A DNA stretch of 36,794 bases from Prevotella sp. (GTDB lineage Bacteria > Bacteroidota > Bacteroidia > Bacteroidales > Bacteroidaceae), in assembly GCA_017483805.1 (NCBI GenBank), contig JAFUUL010000048.1:1-36794 (forward strand). Direction: 5' to 3'. The notes under the pieces are model-generated. The model had not been told where the DNA came from, made no database searches, and saw nothing but the letters and a program-made list of their open reading frames with translations. Position numbers and translations under genes: made by a program. Each line of letters begins with the position of its first letter. Position 1 is the first letter of the stretch. Positions 27,150 to 33,835 of the stretch are shown here, one piece after another.

Positions 27150-27515
27150 GACCAAGCCTGTCACTCGTGGCAGGGCGGGTCAAGACATCGATGGAATCCT
27201 CGTAGGCCGACGGAGCCGTTCGTAGGGCTGGGCCGAGAGGGAAAGGACGTTTTCTGAACGTTACCTGTCTGTGTAGTCAAACTTAGCAACTTTGAAACGT
27301 GTCACAGCGGTAATGCAACTGAAGCGTCTGCGTGGGTGTATTATATCCTTACCATACATTACTTCTATTTGAAAGAGAATGAGGTGTAATGATGTGGCGG
27401 TATATATAATGTCACTCGGCGTGGGCTGGCTTGCGTTGCTTATCCTTGACACGGGGCAATGCTAAGGCCTGACTACAGGGATAGGCGCGGAGGAACAAAC
27501 TCCCACGTCTTTTTG
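27150..27515 (+). ncRNA. Candidate structured non-coding RNA next to the Abi gene
   Basis: Part of the 26957-27578 stretch without a convincing protein gene. The 5' part holds a stem CCTGTCA/TGGCAGG with loop CTCG (27157-27174), a CTCG/CGAG arm around 27196-27237, a small hairpin ACGTT/AACGT, and an AGACA/TGTCT pair that could close these. The 3' part has GGCGTGGG (27418-27425) pairing with CCCACGTC (27502-27509) around internal stems GCGTTGC/GCAATGC and CCTG/CAGG, and TCTTTTTG follows, as at the end of a terminated RNA. It shows none of the hallmarks of RNase P, tmRNA, SRP or 6S RNA. It may be one RNA or two, or just the leader of the lipoprotein genes. Confidence 0.35.
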
Positions 27516-27578
27516 TTTCCAAACTAAAAACAGAATAATAACGCTGAATTTGGGAGTACAGGAAGCATTTTGTTGCTT

Positions 27579-27668
27579 ATGTCGATAAAAAGATTATGGT
27601 TAGGGGCTTCAATCGGCCTTTTGTTTGTGAGTTGTAAGGACTTTCTCTTTTTTTATGATCAAGGTTAA
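27579..27668 (+). CDS. Very short lipoprotein-like ORF (29 aa)
   Basis: ATG at 27579, stop at 27668. It begins MSIKRLWLGASIGLLFVSC, a signal peptide with lipobox FVSC-K, then only about ten residues (KDFLFFYDQG). It sits 18 nt before another lipoprotein gene on the same strand. It could be a genuine tiny lipoprotein, in the manner of lysis/entericidin-like peptides, or a truncated gene head. The codon pattern fits the neighbours. Confidence 0.4.
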   Translation: MSIKRLWLGASIGLLFVSCKDFLFFYDQG

Positions 27669-27686
27669 ACTAAACAGAGGTATATT

Positions 27687-28148
27687 ATGTCGAAGAAAGT
27701 TTTAAGTTTGATGGCCATTCTTATGGTAATAAGTTTTGGCTTTTTTTCATGTGAAGATGATGAGAACGATGATCTTACTGGTTATTGGGTAAAAGAGAAT
27801 CATCTTAATAATCCAGAACGAGGAAAAGGGGGATATGTTCGTTCTGTAGGATATCAGTTCCTTGGAAATGGTGAGGTAAGAGTCTTGCAAATCCAGCACA
27901 CTGGTCATAGTTCTAGATACTATGGAGCAGAGGCTGATACTTCCTGGGAGAAGTTAACGGAACGAAATGGAGTCTCATTCTACATCAATCCGAATTACTC
28001 AACAAAAAACTACCAGCGTTCAGGTAATGAAATCTATATCGACGTTGCGTCTAATCCGGTAATTATGACAATAACTGGAGGTGATAGAATTGTTTCAACT
28101 TCCGCTGATGAATATTCTGATGGCGTATATGTACGTGTAAAAAAATAG
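27687..28148 (+). CDS. Small lipoprotein, lipocalin-like
   Basis: 153 aa. Signal peptide with lipobox FFSC (cysteine at residue 22) followed by an acidic EDDENDD tether, a Bacteroidetes surface-export-like signal. The mature part begins LTGYWVKEN and is strand-rich, which resembles small lipocalin-like lipoproteins (Lipocalin_4 type), but I see no catalytic or binding motif. It is first of a run of AT-rich small-lipoprotein genes; 48 nt separate it from the next. Confidence 0.75.
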   Translation: MSKKVLSLMAILMVISFGFFSCEDDENDDLTGYWVKENHLNNPERGKGGYVRSVGYQFLGNGEVRVLQIQHTGHSSRYYGAEADTSWEKLTERNGVSFYINPNYSTKNYQRSGNEIYIDVASNPVIMTITGGDRIVSTSADEYSDGVYVRVKK

Positions 28149-28196
28149 AATAAAAAGAAATCGCTCACAATATTAATTAAAAAAGAAAAAATCAAA

Positions 28197-28667
28197 ATGA
28201 AAACAATTAAACTTATGTCAATGTTGCTCTTCGCTGTAGCACTTAGTTTTGGATTCGCCAGTTGCGACGATGACAATGATGATGATGAGCCTGCACCCGT
28301 CGAAGTGAACTATGCAAGCTTGATACCAGGCCACTGGGCCAATACGGGACTAGCAAGCAACCTTTCAGAAACAATTAGTTTCAATTATAAAGGAGCCGGT
28401 ACTATCTGTTTTTATGATTTAGTAGAGAATGACTGGGGGGCGACCGCTTTTGGTACCTATACTCTGAACGGTAACAAGATCACGGCTTCCTACAACCAAG
28501 TAACTGTATATGACAGTAATTACAAGTCGGGAACCTATCATGGTTTTACAGACGGTAAAAGTAAGACTGTAACTTATACAATCCAATCATGCGATGGTAA
28601 GGAACTCGTCTTGAAAGATGAGAGCGGAAAGATGCAGACATATAAGAAATATGCGGAAGTAAAATAA
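28197..28667 (+). CDS. Small lipoprotein, lipocalin-like
   Basis: 156 aa. Lipobox FASC with an Asp-rich tether (DDDNDDDE), a likely surface-lipoprotein signal. The mature part starts LIPGHWANTG and has repeated strand motifs FGTYTLNGNKITASY and YTIQSCDGKELVLKDESGK. This is the usual pattern of Lipocalin_4-type lipoproteins: G-x-W near the start, then GTY-x-x-x-GN-x-I. The ligand is unknown. Probably co-transcribed with the gene before it; a strong stem-loop follows at 28772. Confidence 0.75.
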   Translation: MKTIKLMSMLLFAVALSFGFASCDDDNDDDEPAPVEVNYASLIPGHWANTGLASNLSETISFNYKGAGTICFYDLVENDWGATAFGTYTLNGNKITASYNQVTVYDSNYKSGTYHGFTDGKSKTVTYTIQSCDGKELVLKDESGKMQTYKKYAEVK

Positions 28668-28771
28668 GTCAGTGTTGCTGATGATTATCTTTCATGGTCA
28701 TGAGCGATACCACAAGGTTTATCTATCGGCATTGAAATGGCAATCATTGTAATGGTTACTATCCTATGATA

Positions 28772-28806
28772 AACTTGCCTAAAGCCCATGCGACTTTGGG
28801 CAAGTT
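28772..28806 (+). terminator. Strong stem-loop after the second lipoprotein gene
   Basis: A 13-bp stem (AACTTGCCTAAAG / CTTTGGGCAAGTT, one G-U) with a 9-nt loop. It is followed by A-rich, not T-rich, sequence on the plus strand. It likely ends or processes the lipoprotein transcript. Confidence 0.55.
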
Positions 28807-28868
28807 AAAAAGTTCTCTGGATTAGGAAAAGATGTACAACTGAAAACTCTATTGTTGCATTTTTACGT

Positions 28869-29417
28869 ATGAAGAAGACGTTCTTTTTTTCTATTATTAT
28901 AATGGCTTTTGCTTTTATGTCATCTTGCGACACATTCTGGCAAGGAATGGCGCAGGGCGTTGGCGGCTATGGGGGTTATGGTATGGGTGGATATCAGGTT
29001 ATGCCTGGTGGCTTTGTTCGCAATACAAGTATGGACTATTTGCTTGACCCCCGCTATGCCATGCAGCAAGTCTTGAATCAAGAGCAGCAGGAATATCAGG
29101 CCGCAAAACGCTATCGTCCTGACCTAACATTGGAGCAATTTAGGATTGAAAAAGGCCAGGCTATTCAAATGATGAATAGCAACAGTGGTGGTTTATCTTC
29201 GAGTCCTTCATCGTCTAGTAGTTCTTCGAGATCGACCACTTCATCTTCAAACGGTAGTATGTGCCGTCTCTGTGCAGGATCTGGAGTGTGTAAAACATGC
29301 TCAGGGAAAGGTTATTATTATAATCCCCTTGACCTCTCAAAAAAAGTTCTGTGCCCTAATTGCCAGAGTAATCATAATGGCAAATGCTCTTCATGTGGTG
29401 GAACTGGTAAAAAGTGA
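28869..29417 (+). CDS. Lipoprotein with DnaJ-type zinc-finger tail
   Basis: 182 aa. Lipobox MSSC (cysteine at residue 20), then a Gly/Tyr-rich stretch (GVGGYGGYGMGGY). A helical segment contains QEYQAAKRYRPDLTLEQF, then a Ser-rich linker. The C-terminus has four CxxC motifs: CRLCAGSG, CKTCSGKG, CPNC and CSSCGGTG. This is the order of the DnaJ central cysteine-rich domain, which binds two zinc ions, but there is no J domain. A lipid-anchored DnaJ-like zinc finger would act outside the inner membrane, so a chaperone or scaffold role in the envelope is possible but unproven. The RPxLTxxQF motif is shared with the lipoprotein at 30231. The next gene starts 31 nt later. Confidence 0.8.
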   Translation: MKKTFFFSIIIMAFAFMSSCDTFWQGMAQGVGGYGGYGMGGYQVMPGGFVRNTSMDYLLDPRYAMQQVLNQEQQEYQAAKRYRPDLTLEQFRIEKGQAIQMMNSNSGGLSSSPSSSSSSSRSTTSSSNGSMCRLCAGSGVCKTCSGKGYYYNPLDLSKKVLCPNCQSNHNGKCSSCGGTGKK

Positions 29418-29448
29418 GTCCTTTCGCAGCGTATTATAATTTAGGAAG

Positions 29449-30189
29449 ATGAGTTCTATATTACGGCCCTTTTTGATATTGTTTCTGTTACTGGCATGCA
29501 CCTGCTTGAATGCCCAGCCGCGAAGTAGGGCAGAGGAAGGTGGCAAAACGAGATACTATAGACACGAAGTGAATGTCAGTATTGGGGGCGTCGCTGTGCG
29601 TTCTGGTTGGAGTGATGATTATGAAAGAACTGTAATGGATGATTTTGGCTTAGTGGTAGGGAAATTTGGTGCTGGACATGGGCCCGGCACTCTAGTCTAT
29701 TTTGAATGGGATGAAACTCCAAAATTGAATTACAATAGTATATATAGGTCAGTCAGTTACTATTACCATTGCAATCATCATGTTGCTTTGGGCGGCTTGG
29801 TGGGCTATTGTAGTGTTAAGGATAACCTTGGGTACTCTGAAGTAAATAGATGGTCGGAAGAACTACAGAGAACTGGCGAAACTTTTGTGAGAGGCACTTC
29901 GTTGTTCCTTATGCCATCTGTTAAGTGGTCGTGGCTAAACAATCAATGGTGTAGTCTCTATATGAAGGCTACAGCAGGAGTTCATTATCAAAGCCTGTAC
30001 CTTGAATCTGAAACTATTCCAGAAGAACAATTGGATGGATATGACAAGTACCATCTGGGCCTAGGTTATTATGTAACTCCTTTCGGATGGGAGATTGGCA
30101 AACAGAAAGTCCGCTGGTTTATAGAATTCGGGTTAGGTTCAAACAACAACTTCCAGATGGGATTAACGTATCGATTTGGGAGATTTTAG
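29449..30189 (+). CDS. Small outer-membrane beta-barrel-like protein
   Basis: 246 aa with a signal peptide (LILFLLLACTCLNAQ). The mature sequence alternates polar and hydrophobic residues in many short strands (HEVNVSIGGVAVRSGW, YYHCNHHVALGGLVGY, WFIEFGLGSNNNFQMGL). It ends ...TYRFGRF with a terminal Phe, the usual signature of outer-membrane barrels recognised by Bam. No named family is recognised with confidence. It lies between two lipoprotein genes that share a motif, so the three may form one envelope unit. Confidence 0.7.
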   Translation: MSSILRPFLILFLLLACTCLNAQPRSRAEEGGKTRYYRHEVNVSIGGVAVRSGWSDDYERTVMDDFGLVVGKFGAGHGPGTLVYFEWDETPKLNYNSIYRSVSYYYHCNHHVALGGLVGYCSVKDNLGYSEVNRWSEELQRTGETFVRGTSLFLMPSVKWSWLNNQWCSLYMKATAGVHYQSLYLESETIPEEQLDGYDKYHLGLGYYVTPFGWEIGKQKVRWFIEFGLGSNNNFQMGLTYRFGRF

Positions 30190-30230
30190 TATTGTAAGAG
30201 ATTGCAAATTGATATGAATGTGTAAGAGTT

Positions 30231-30470
30231 ATGGAAAAGAACTTAATGCGATTATCAGCAATCGTAGCAGTGTCTGCATTACTGAACTCATGTGCGCTTT
30301 TTGAACTGGGAAAAGCGACAGTGCAAAGTGTTAATCACCTGATGGAGTATTCCACACAAATCAATCAGGAATATGAAGAGGCGGTAAAGACGCGTCCGAC
30401 ATTGACATTCAACCAGTTTCTGGAGGAGAAGAAGACGCAAAGGGAAGGGCAAAAGGGTATAACAGAGTAA
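30231..30470 (+). CDS. Small lipoprotein sharing an RPxLTxxQF motif
   Basis: 79 aa. Signal peptide and lipobox LNSC (cysteine at residue 21), followed by a single amphipathic helical region. The segment QEYEEAVKTRPTLTFNQFLEEK closely matches QEYQAAKRYRPDLTLEQFRIEK in the lipoprotein at 28869, so the two may be partial paralogues or bind the same partner. It is the last gene before the truncated AAA gene. Function unknown. Confidence 0.65.
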   Translation: MEKNLMRLSAIVAVSALLNSCALFELGKATVQSVNHLMEYSTQINQEYEEAVKTRPTLTFNQFLEEKKTQREGQKGITE

Positions 30471-30502
30471 AGGATGCCCTAAGCGATTTTCCTCTCAAAA
30501 CC

Positions 30503-30533
30503 ATTGCGGATTCAGGAAAAATGTGTATCTTTG
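30503..30533 (+). promoter_or_regulatory. Promoter of the truncated AAA gene
   Basis: ATTG (30503-30506), 19 nt, TATCTTTG (30526-30533), 21 nt before the ATG at 30555. Confidence 0.65.
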
Positions 30534-30554
30534 CAGCGATTAACGTCCAGAGCA

Positions 30555-30821
30555 ATGAAATATCCAATAGGAATACAGAATTTCGAGAAGATGCGACGTG
30601 AGGGGTATGCTTACGTCGACAAGACGGCACTGATGTACAAGATGGTGTCGGAAGGCTCGTATTATTTTCTCTGCCGTCCGCGCCGTTTCGGCAAGTCTCT
30701 CATGTATGCATTACACCTCATTGTAAATCCTGGAAAGACACAGCCCCACAGAAAGTTTTTTTCTTGCAAAAATCTGTCACATCTGTCACCTGCCCAGTGT
30801 TTATCGGGGTTTGCGGGGTGA
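30555..30821 (+). pseudogene. Truncated AAA-ATPase / PD-(D/E)XK nuclease family gene
   Basis: Only the first ~50 codons are recognisable: YPIGIQNFEKMRREGYAYVDKT and YYFLCRPRRFGKSL. That is the N-terminus and P-loop of the large Bacteroidetes family with an AAA-ATPase-like domain (PF09820) and a C-terminal PD-(D/E)XK nuclease domain, normally over 500 aa. After FGKSL the sequence loses similarity and runs into the left inverted repeat of the neighbouring element, stopping at 88 aa. The rest of the gene is not found on the far side of the element. The promoter is intact, so the fragment may still be transcribed. Confidence 0.8.
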
Positions 30822-30847
30822 CAGATGTGGTGACAGATGTGATAGAT
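30755..30847. repeat. Left inverted repeat of the VapE unit
   Basis: It matches the complement of 33435-33524 with about five substitutions outside a short variable centre. Internally it is also symmetric: two ATCTGTCAC units, a centre with TTTATCGGGGTTTG, then two GTGACAGAT units and GTGATAGAT. It ends two bases from the VapE stop, so it may also act as its terminator. Confidence 0.8.
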
Positions 30848-30848
30848 A

Positions 30849-32717
30849 TCAGCGGAAATTCATCTTTTTCAACAAATATTCCGTGCCTTTTTTGCTGCGG
30901 CGGCGCACCAGGTTCTCCTGATTGGCCAGGAAGCGGCCGAAGGAGATGACCCCCACCTTGCTGACAGCCGAACCGGCCACGCGGCGTATGTGCTGATAGA
31001 TGGCGGCCGTGGTCATCCACTCGCCCTCGTCGGCCGAGGCCGCCGGCTGGAAGCACTCGCCGAAGTAGAGTTCCACGGGCGACTGCTGCTGGAACTGGCG
31101 GTTCGACTCCATCACCAGCCGCGTCTGCTCGTCGTCCAGCCAGTAGGGCTCGCCCTGGTCGAGCAGGGCCATGGCCTGGGCATAGAGTTGGCGGTGGTTG
31201 ATGCGGTAGGAGGTGTCGATGGGCCCCGTCAGTTCGATGCCTATGAAGCGGCGGTTGCCCGTGGGGTCGGCTAGGATGTCGGTCATGTTGGCGGTGGCTA
31301 TGAACGAGGCCAGGCGCGGAAACTCCTCCACATGGCGGCCGTAGGGCCGCTTCACCTTGACGGAGGCCAACTGGATGAGGTTCTTCAGGAAGCCCTCCTG
31401 CACCTTGGGACTGATCTGGTTGAACTCGTCCAGGTTGATGAGCAGAAACTGGCTCATGGCCTGCAGCACGGCCTTCTTCTCGGCCAGCACCAGGTTGTCG
31501 CAGTAGCCCCACTGCAGGTCCAGCGGGATGAGCGACTTGCAGAACGTGGACTTGTTGTAGCCCTGACGCGAGATGAGCAGCGGCGCCATCGCGTTGCCGT
31601 AGCGAGGGTTCATGCCGCGCCACTGGGCCACCATGCCCAGGAACCACGTGCGGAACCACAGCGGCCAGTTTGGGTTCTGGGTGGGCACGGTGCGCGCCAG
31701 CCGCCCTATGTGGTCCTGACCGTCCCACTTGTCGCTCAGGTCCCACAGATACTCGTCGATGGGGTCGTAGGAGGGCACCATGTTCGACTTCACGTAGCGG
31801 CTGATGTCGCGGTCCCACACGTCGAGGCCGGCCAGCCGGGCCTCCATGGCCAGCGAGTTCTGCACGCGGTCGTCCACGGGCCGCCACCCCAGGTGCCACT
31901 TCGCCTTCGAGCGATACTCCGCGTAGCCCATCACCATGTTCATGCGGAAGATATAGTGACCCTCCAGCAATTGTATCAGGCTGCGCATCTTCTGGCCGAC
32001 CACGCCCGTCTCGGCCGGCTCCTCCGCGTCGGCGGCAGGCGTGGCGGCGGTGGCGGCAACGTCGGCCAGCGAGGCCAGCGGCAGCCCGTCGGGCACCTGC
32101 AGCGGGGCGGGACTCGTGCAGACGATGGGGGCCGCATCGTAGGTGGTGCGGAAGCCCGTGTGCAGCAGGGCCGTCTCGCCGCTGGGCAAGGCGGGGGCCA
32201 CGGTGACGGTGCGGTCGTTGGAGGCGATGCGCACCACCACGCCGTAGAGGGCGCACACCAGCGGACAGGCCTGGCGCAGCAGCCGCTCGGCCTCGTCCTC
32301 CGTCTGAGGCACCACGCCGCCGGGCCGGCTGACGCCCACGATGATCTTCACCGTGCGCCCGCTGCTGCCCAGCAGGGCGGCCACGGTCATGGGCAGCATG
32401 GCGGCGCGGCTCTTCACGGCCTCAGCCTCGTCGTCGTCGCACAGGGGCCCGACGGAGAGCGTCAGCAGCCCGTTGTTGTGGGTCATCACCAGGTTGCCGC
32501 CCCTGTCGGCCTTCATCTCGGCCGAGGGCACCACGAGCGGCAGCCGGTGCATATACTTATAGACAGAATAGGGCGTGGCGTAGCGCACGAAGTGGCGCAG
32601 GCCGTCCACGAGGCCGAACTGGCCGTCAGCCTGCACATCCTGCATCACCTCGCCGATGGTGGCAGTCTTCAGGTGACGCTTGTTTTGCTTGGTGGTTCTG
32701 ATGAGTGTAAATTTCAT
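30849..32717 (-). CDS. VirE-N / VapE-type primase-helicase-like protein
   Basis: 622 aa. The N-terminal ~200 residues (MKFTLIRTTKQNKRHLKTATI...) resemble the BT4734/VirE-N domain found in Bacteroidales mobile DNA. An Ala-rich linker follows. The middle is a VapE/DUF5906-type superfamily-3-like ATPase: SRQGYNKSTFCK is the Walker A site (Lys389, with Asn where Gly is usual), FLLINLDEFNQI is Walker B (Asp430-Glu), and ATANMTDILADPTGNRRF is the sensor/arginine region. A winged-helix-like tail ends it (MTTAAIYQHIRRVAG). Such proteins serve phage satellites and plasmids as replication helicases. GC and Ala content are far above the flanks, a sign of foreign origin. Six iteron-like repeats lie 33 nt before its start. 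Confidence 0.85.
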   Translation of the reverse strand: MKFTLIRTTKQNKRHLKTATIGEVMQDVQADGQFGLVDGLRHFVRYATPYSVYKYMHRLPLVVPSAEMKADRGGNLVMTHNNGLLTLSVGPLCDDDEAEAVKSRAAMLPMTVAALLGSSGRTVKIIVGVSRPGGVVPQTEDEAERLLRQACPLVCALYGVVVRIASNDRTVTVAPALPSGETALLHTGFRTTYDAAPIVCTSPAPLQVPDGLPLASLADVAATAATPAADAEEPAETGVVGQKMRSLIQLLEGHYIFRMNMVMGYAEYRSKAKWHLGWRPVDDRVQNSLAMEARLAGLDVWDRDISRYVKSNMVPSYDPIDEYLWDLSDKWDGQDHIGRLARTVPTQNPNWPLWFRTWFLGMVAQWRGMNPRYGNAMAPLLISRQGYNKSTFCKSLIPLDLQWGYCDNLVLAEKKAVLQAMSQFLLINLDEFNQISPKVQEGFLKNLIQLASVKVKRPYGRHVEEFPRLASFIATANMTDILADPTGNRRFIGIELTGPIDTSYRINHRQLYAQAMALLDQGEPYWLDDEQTRLVMESNRQFQQQSPVELYFGECFQPAASADEGEWMTTAAIYQHIRRVAGSAVSKVGVISFGRFLANQENLVRRRSKKGTEYLLKKMNFR

Positions 32718-32749
32718 GATCTTGTTTTTTTGTTAGGTCAAACATTTCC

Positions 32750-32881
32750 TTCCAGGCGTTGGAACAATCTGTTCCAGCGGGTGGAGCATTTCCTTCCAAG
32801 GCTTGGAACACTTTGTTCCAAGGCCTGGAACACTTTCTTCCAACGCCTGGAACACTTTCTTCCAACGCCTGGAACCTTCTG
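32750..32881. repeat. Six tandem 22-bp dyad repeats (iteron-like)
   Basis: Six units of exactly 22 bp start at 32750, 32772, 32794, 32816, 32838 and 32860. Each is TTCCAnnnnnTGGAA-like followed by CACTTTS. Most units carry the inverted half-sites TTCCA and TGGAA. The first, second and last units are the most diverged. They lie between the small Cys-rich gene and the VapE gene with no coding potential of their own. An A/T-rich tract (TTGTTTTTTTGTTAGG) adjoins on the VapE side, an arrangement like a replication origin with iterons. Operator clusters are the alternative. Confidence 0.85.
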
Positions 32882-32902
32882 CCCCGACGCCAGTCGGCAC
32901 GC

Positions 32903-33343
32903 TCAGAAGTTGTACGACGCCTCATAGTGCTCGAAGGCCAGGTCGTCGGTGTAGCCATAACCGGCCATGATGTCCATGATGTGGCGCTGCTGTTCGGTAG
33001 TGAGTTTGCGCTCGCCGCTGTTGTAGCGGTAGTAGGTGCCCACGCTGCCCAGATAGGCCGTGATGGCCTCGCGGATGGGCGCACGGTGGTGGCGCTGCAC
33101 CCTCTTGTAGAGCGGCGCGAAGCCCCAGGCGGCCCTGATCTCCTGGGCCTGAGTGAAAAACGGGCACTCGCCTGCGCCGAGCGCGTTAGGATAGATGGCC
33201 GGCCCGTAGGTGACGCTGCCGGGCAGGTGCTGTCCTGCCACGTAGCGTATGCACTCGCTGCACCTGGGGCAGCCGCCGTTGAAGCAGAGCCGGTAGCCTG
33301 CCGAGACCCTGCTGAAGTCAAAATTGCTGATGTCTTTCGTCAT
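32903..33343 (-). CDS. Small Cys-rich protein of Bacteroidales mobile elements (DUF6078-like)
   Basis: 146 aa, cytoplasmic, no signal peptide. The N-terminal half has CFNGGCPRCSECIRYV (C-x4-C-x2-C-x2-C) and later ECPFF, likely a zinc or Fe-S site. The C-terminal half is helical (APIREAITAYLGSVGTYYRYNSGERKLTTEQQRHIMDIM) and looks suited to nucleic-acid or protein binding. I recall similar proteins listed as DUF6078 but am not certain. It has its own promoter and is upstream of VapE on the same strand, inside the repeat-bounded unit; a replication or control partner of VapE is a reasonable guess. Confidence 0.75.
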   Translation of the reverse strand: MTKDISNFDFSRVSAGYRLCFNGGCPRCSECIRYVAGQHLPGSVTYGPAIYPNALGAGECPFFTQAQEIRAAWGFAPLYKRVQRHHRAPIREAITAYLGSVGTYYRYNSGERKLTTEQQRHIMDIMAGYGYTDDLAFEHYEASYNF

Positions 33344-33368
33344 ATTAAGATGTGTGTTTTTATCTCTG

Positions 33369-33400
33369 CAAAGATACTAAATTTTTGCGCTTTTTGCAAG
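33369..33400 (-). promoter_or_regulatory. Promoter of the VapE unit
   Basis: On the minus strand, CTTG (33397-33400), 20 nt, TATCTTTG (33369-33376), about 25 nt before the small Cys-rich gene. Confidence 0.65.
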
Positions 33401-33434
33401 AAAATCGGCAAAAAATTTAGCCAAAATCTGTTAA

Positions 33435-33524
33435 ATCTATCACATCTATCACCCCATCTGCCACCCCTCAAACCCCGATAAACAAAGGAAAGTGACAGAA
33501 GTGACAGATTTTTTCCGAAAAAAC
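33435..33524. repeat. Right inverted repeat of the VapE unit
   Basis: Complement of the left repeat, with the same internal layout (ATCTATC and CATCTATC, the centre with CAAACCCCGATAAAC, then two GTGACAGA units). A matching poly-T/poly-A segment (GAAAAAAC at 33517-33524) extends the similarity outward. Confidence 0.8.
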
Positions 33525-33601
33525 ACATGTAGGGAATTCAAGAGGCCGTTCAAAAGTGCCATTATGCGATCTTTGCACCCAACAATAAATAAGTTAGAAG
33601 T

Positions 33602-33835
33602 ATGACGACTATACAGAGATTGAAATCTACGCGTATGGCACCGTATATCGGGCTGATGCAGGAACTGACTTCTGAGGAGAAGCAGTTGGTGGTGATGTTC
33701 CTCACGGAGCAGTCGCAAGACGCGACCACACGCAACGGCTGGGCTGCTGCCAAGCAGGCACATGCCGACGGCGAGGACAGGCTGATGGCTGCCGACGTGT
33801 TTGAGGACGAAACGATGGAGGACTGGAAATGGTAA
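33602..33835 (+). CDS. Small acidic protein, antitoxin-like
   Basis: 77 aa. MTTIQRLKSTRMAPYIGLMQELTSEEKQLVVMFLTEQ predicts two or three helices, followed by an acidic tail (EDETMEDWKW). No family is recognised with certainty; size, helicity, acidic tail and the overlapping start of a second ORF (ATG at 33829, inside the last codons) are what one sees in type II antitoxin genes. The coupled ORF ends after 17 codons, so any toxin has been lost. A weak -7-like GATCTTTG lies at 33568-33575. Confidence 0.6.
   Translation: MTTIQRLKSTRMAPYIGLMQELTSEEKQLVVMFLTEQSQDATTRNGWAAAKQAHADGEDRLMAADVFEDETMEDWKW

Larger units (their letters stand above)
30755..33524. mobile_element. 2.77-kb VapE unit bounded by inverted repeats
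   Basis: Bounded by two inverted repeats of about 90 bp (30755-30847 and 33435-33524). It contains, all on the minus strand, a small Cys-rich gene, six 22-bp tandem dyad repeats and a VirE-N/VapE gene. Its VapE gene is markedly more GC-rich than both flanks. The left end lies where an AAA-ATPase gene is broken. There is no transposase, integrase or clear target duplication, so movement would need help in trans. It may instead be a satellite-like replicon remnant or a repeat-bounded cargo cassette. Confidence 0.5.

Noticed and set aside
27261-27452. 63-codon minus-strand ORF in the non-coding stretch
   Set aside because: No ribosome site, no promoter, no recognisable pattern; it lies across predicted RNA stems.
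27150-27515. RNase P RNA, tmRNA, SRP RNA, 6S RNA, or a retron RNA
   Set aside because: None of the diagnostic conserved segments is present (for example GGAAAGTCC of RNase P or GGAAGGAAGCA of SRP RNA), and there is no reverse transcriptase gene for a retron.
30718-32256. 512-codon minus-strand ORF in another frame of the VapE gene
   Set aside because: It is an Arg/Pro/Gly-rich out-of-frame shadow; the VapE frame has clear domain motifs.
32750-32881. CRISPR array
   Set aside because: The 22-bp units are directly adjacent with no spacers, and there are no cas genes; tandem iteron-like repeats fit better.
30755-33524. Classical insertion sequence
   Set aside because: No transposase of any family is encoded and no target duplication is evident, so only a repeat-bounded unit can be claimed.
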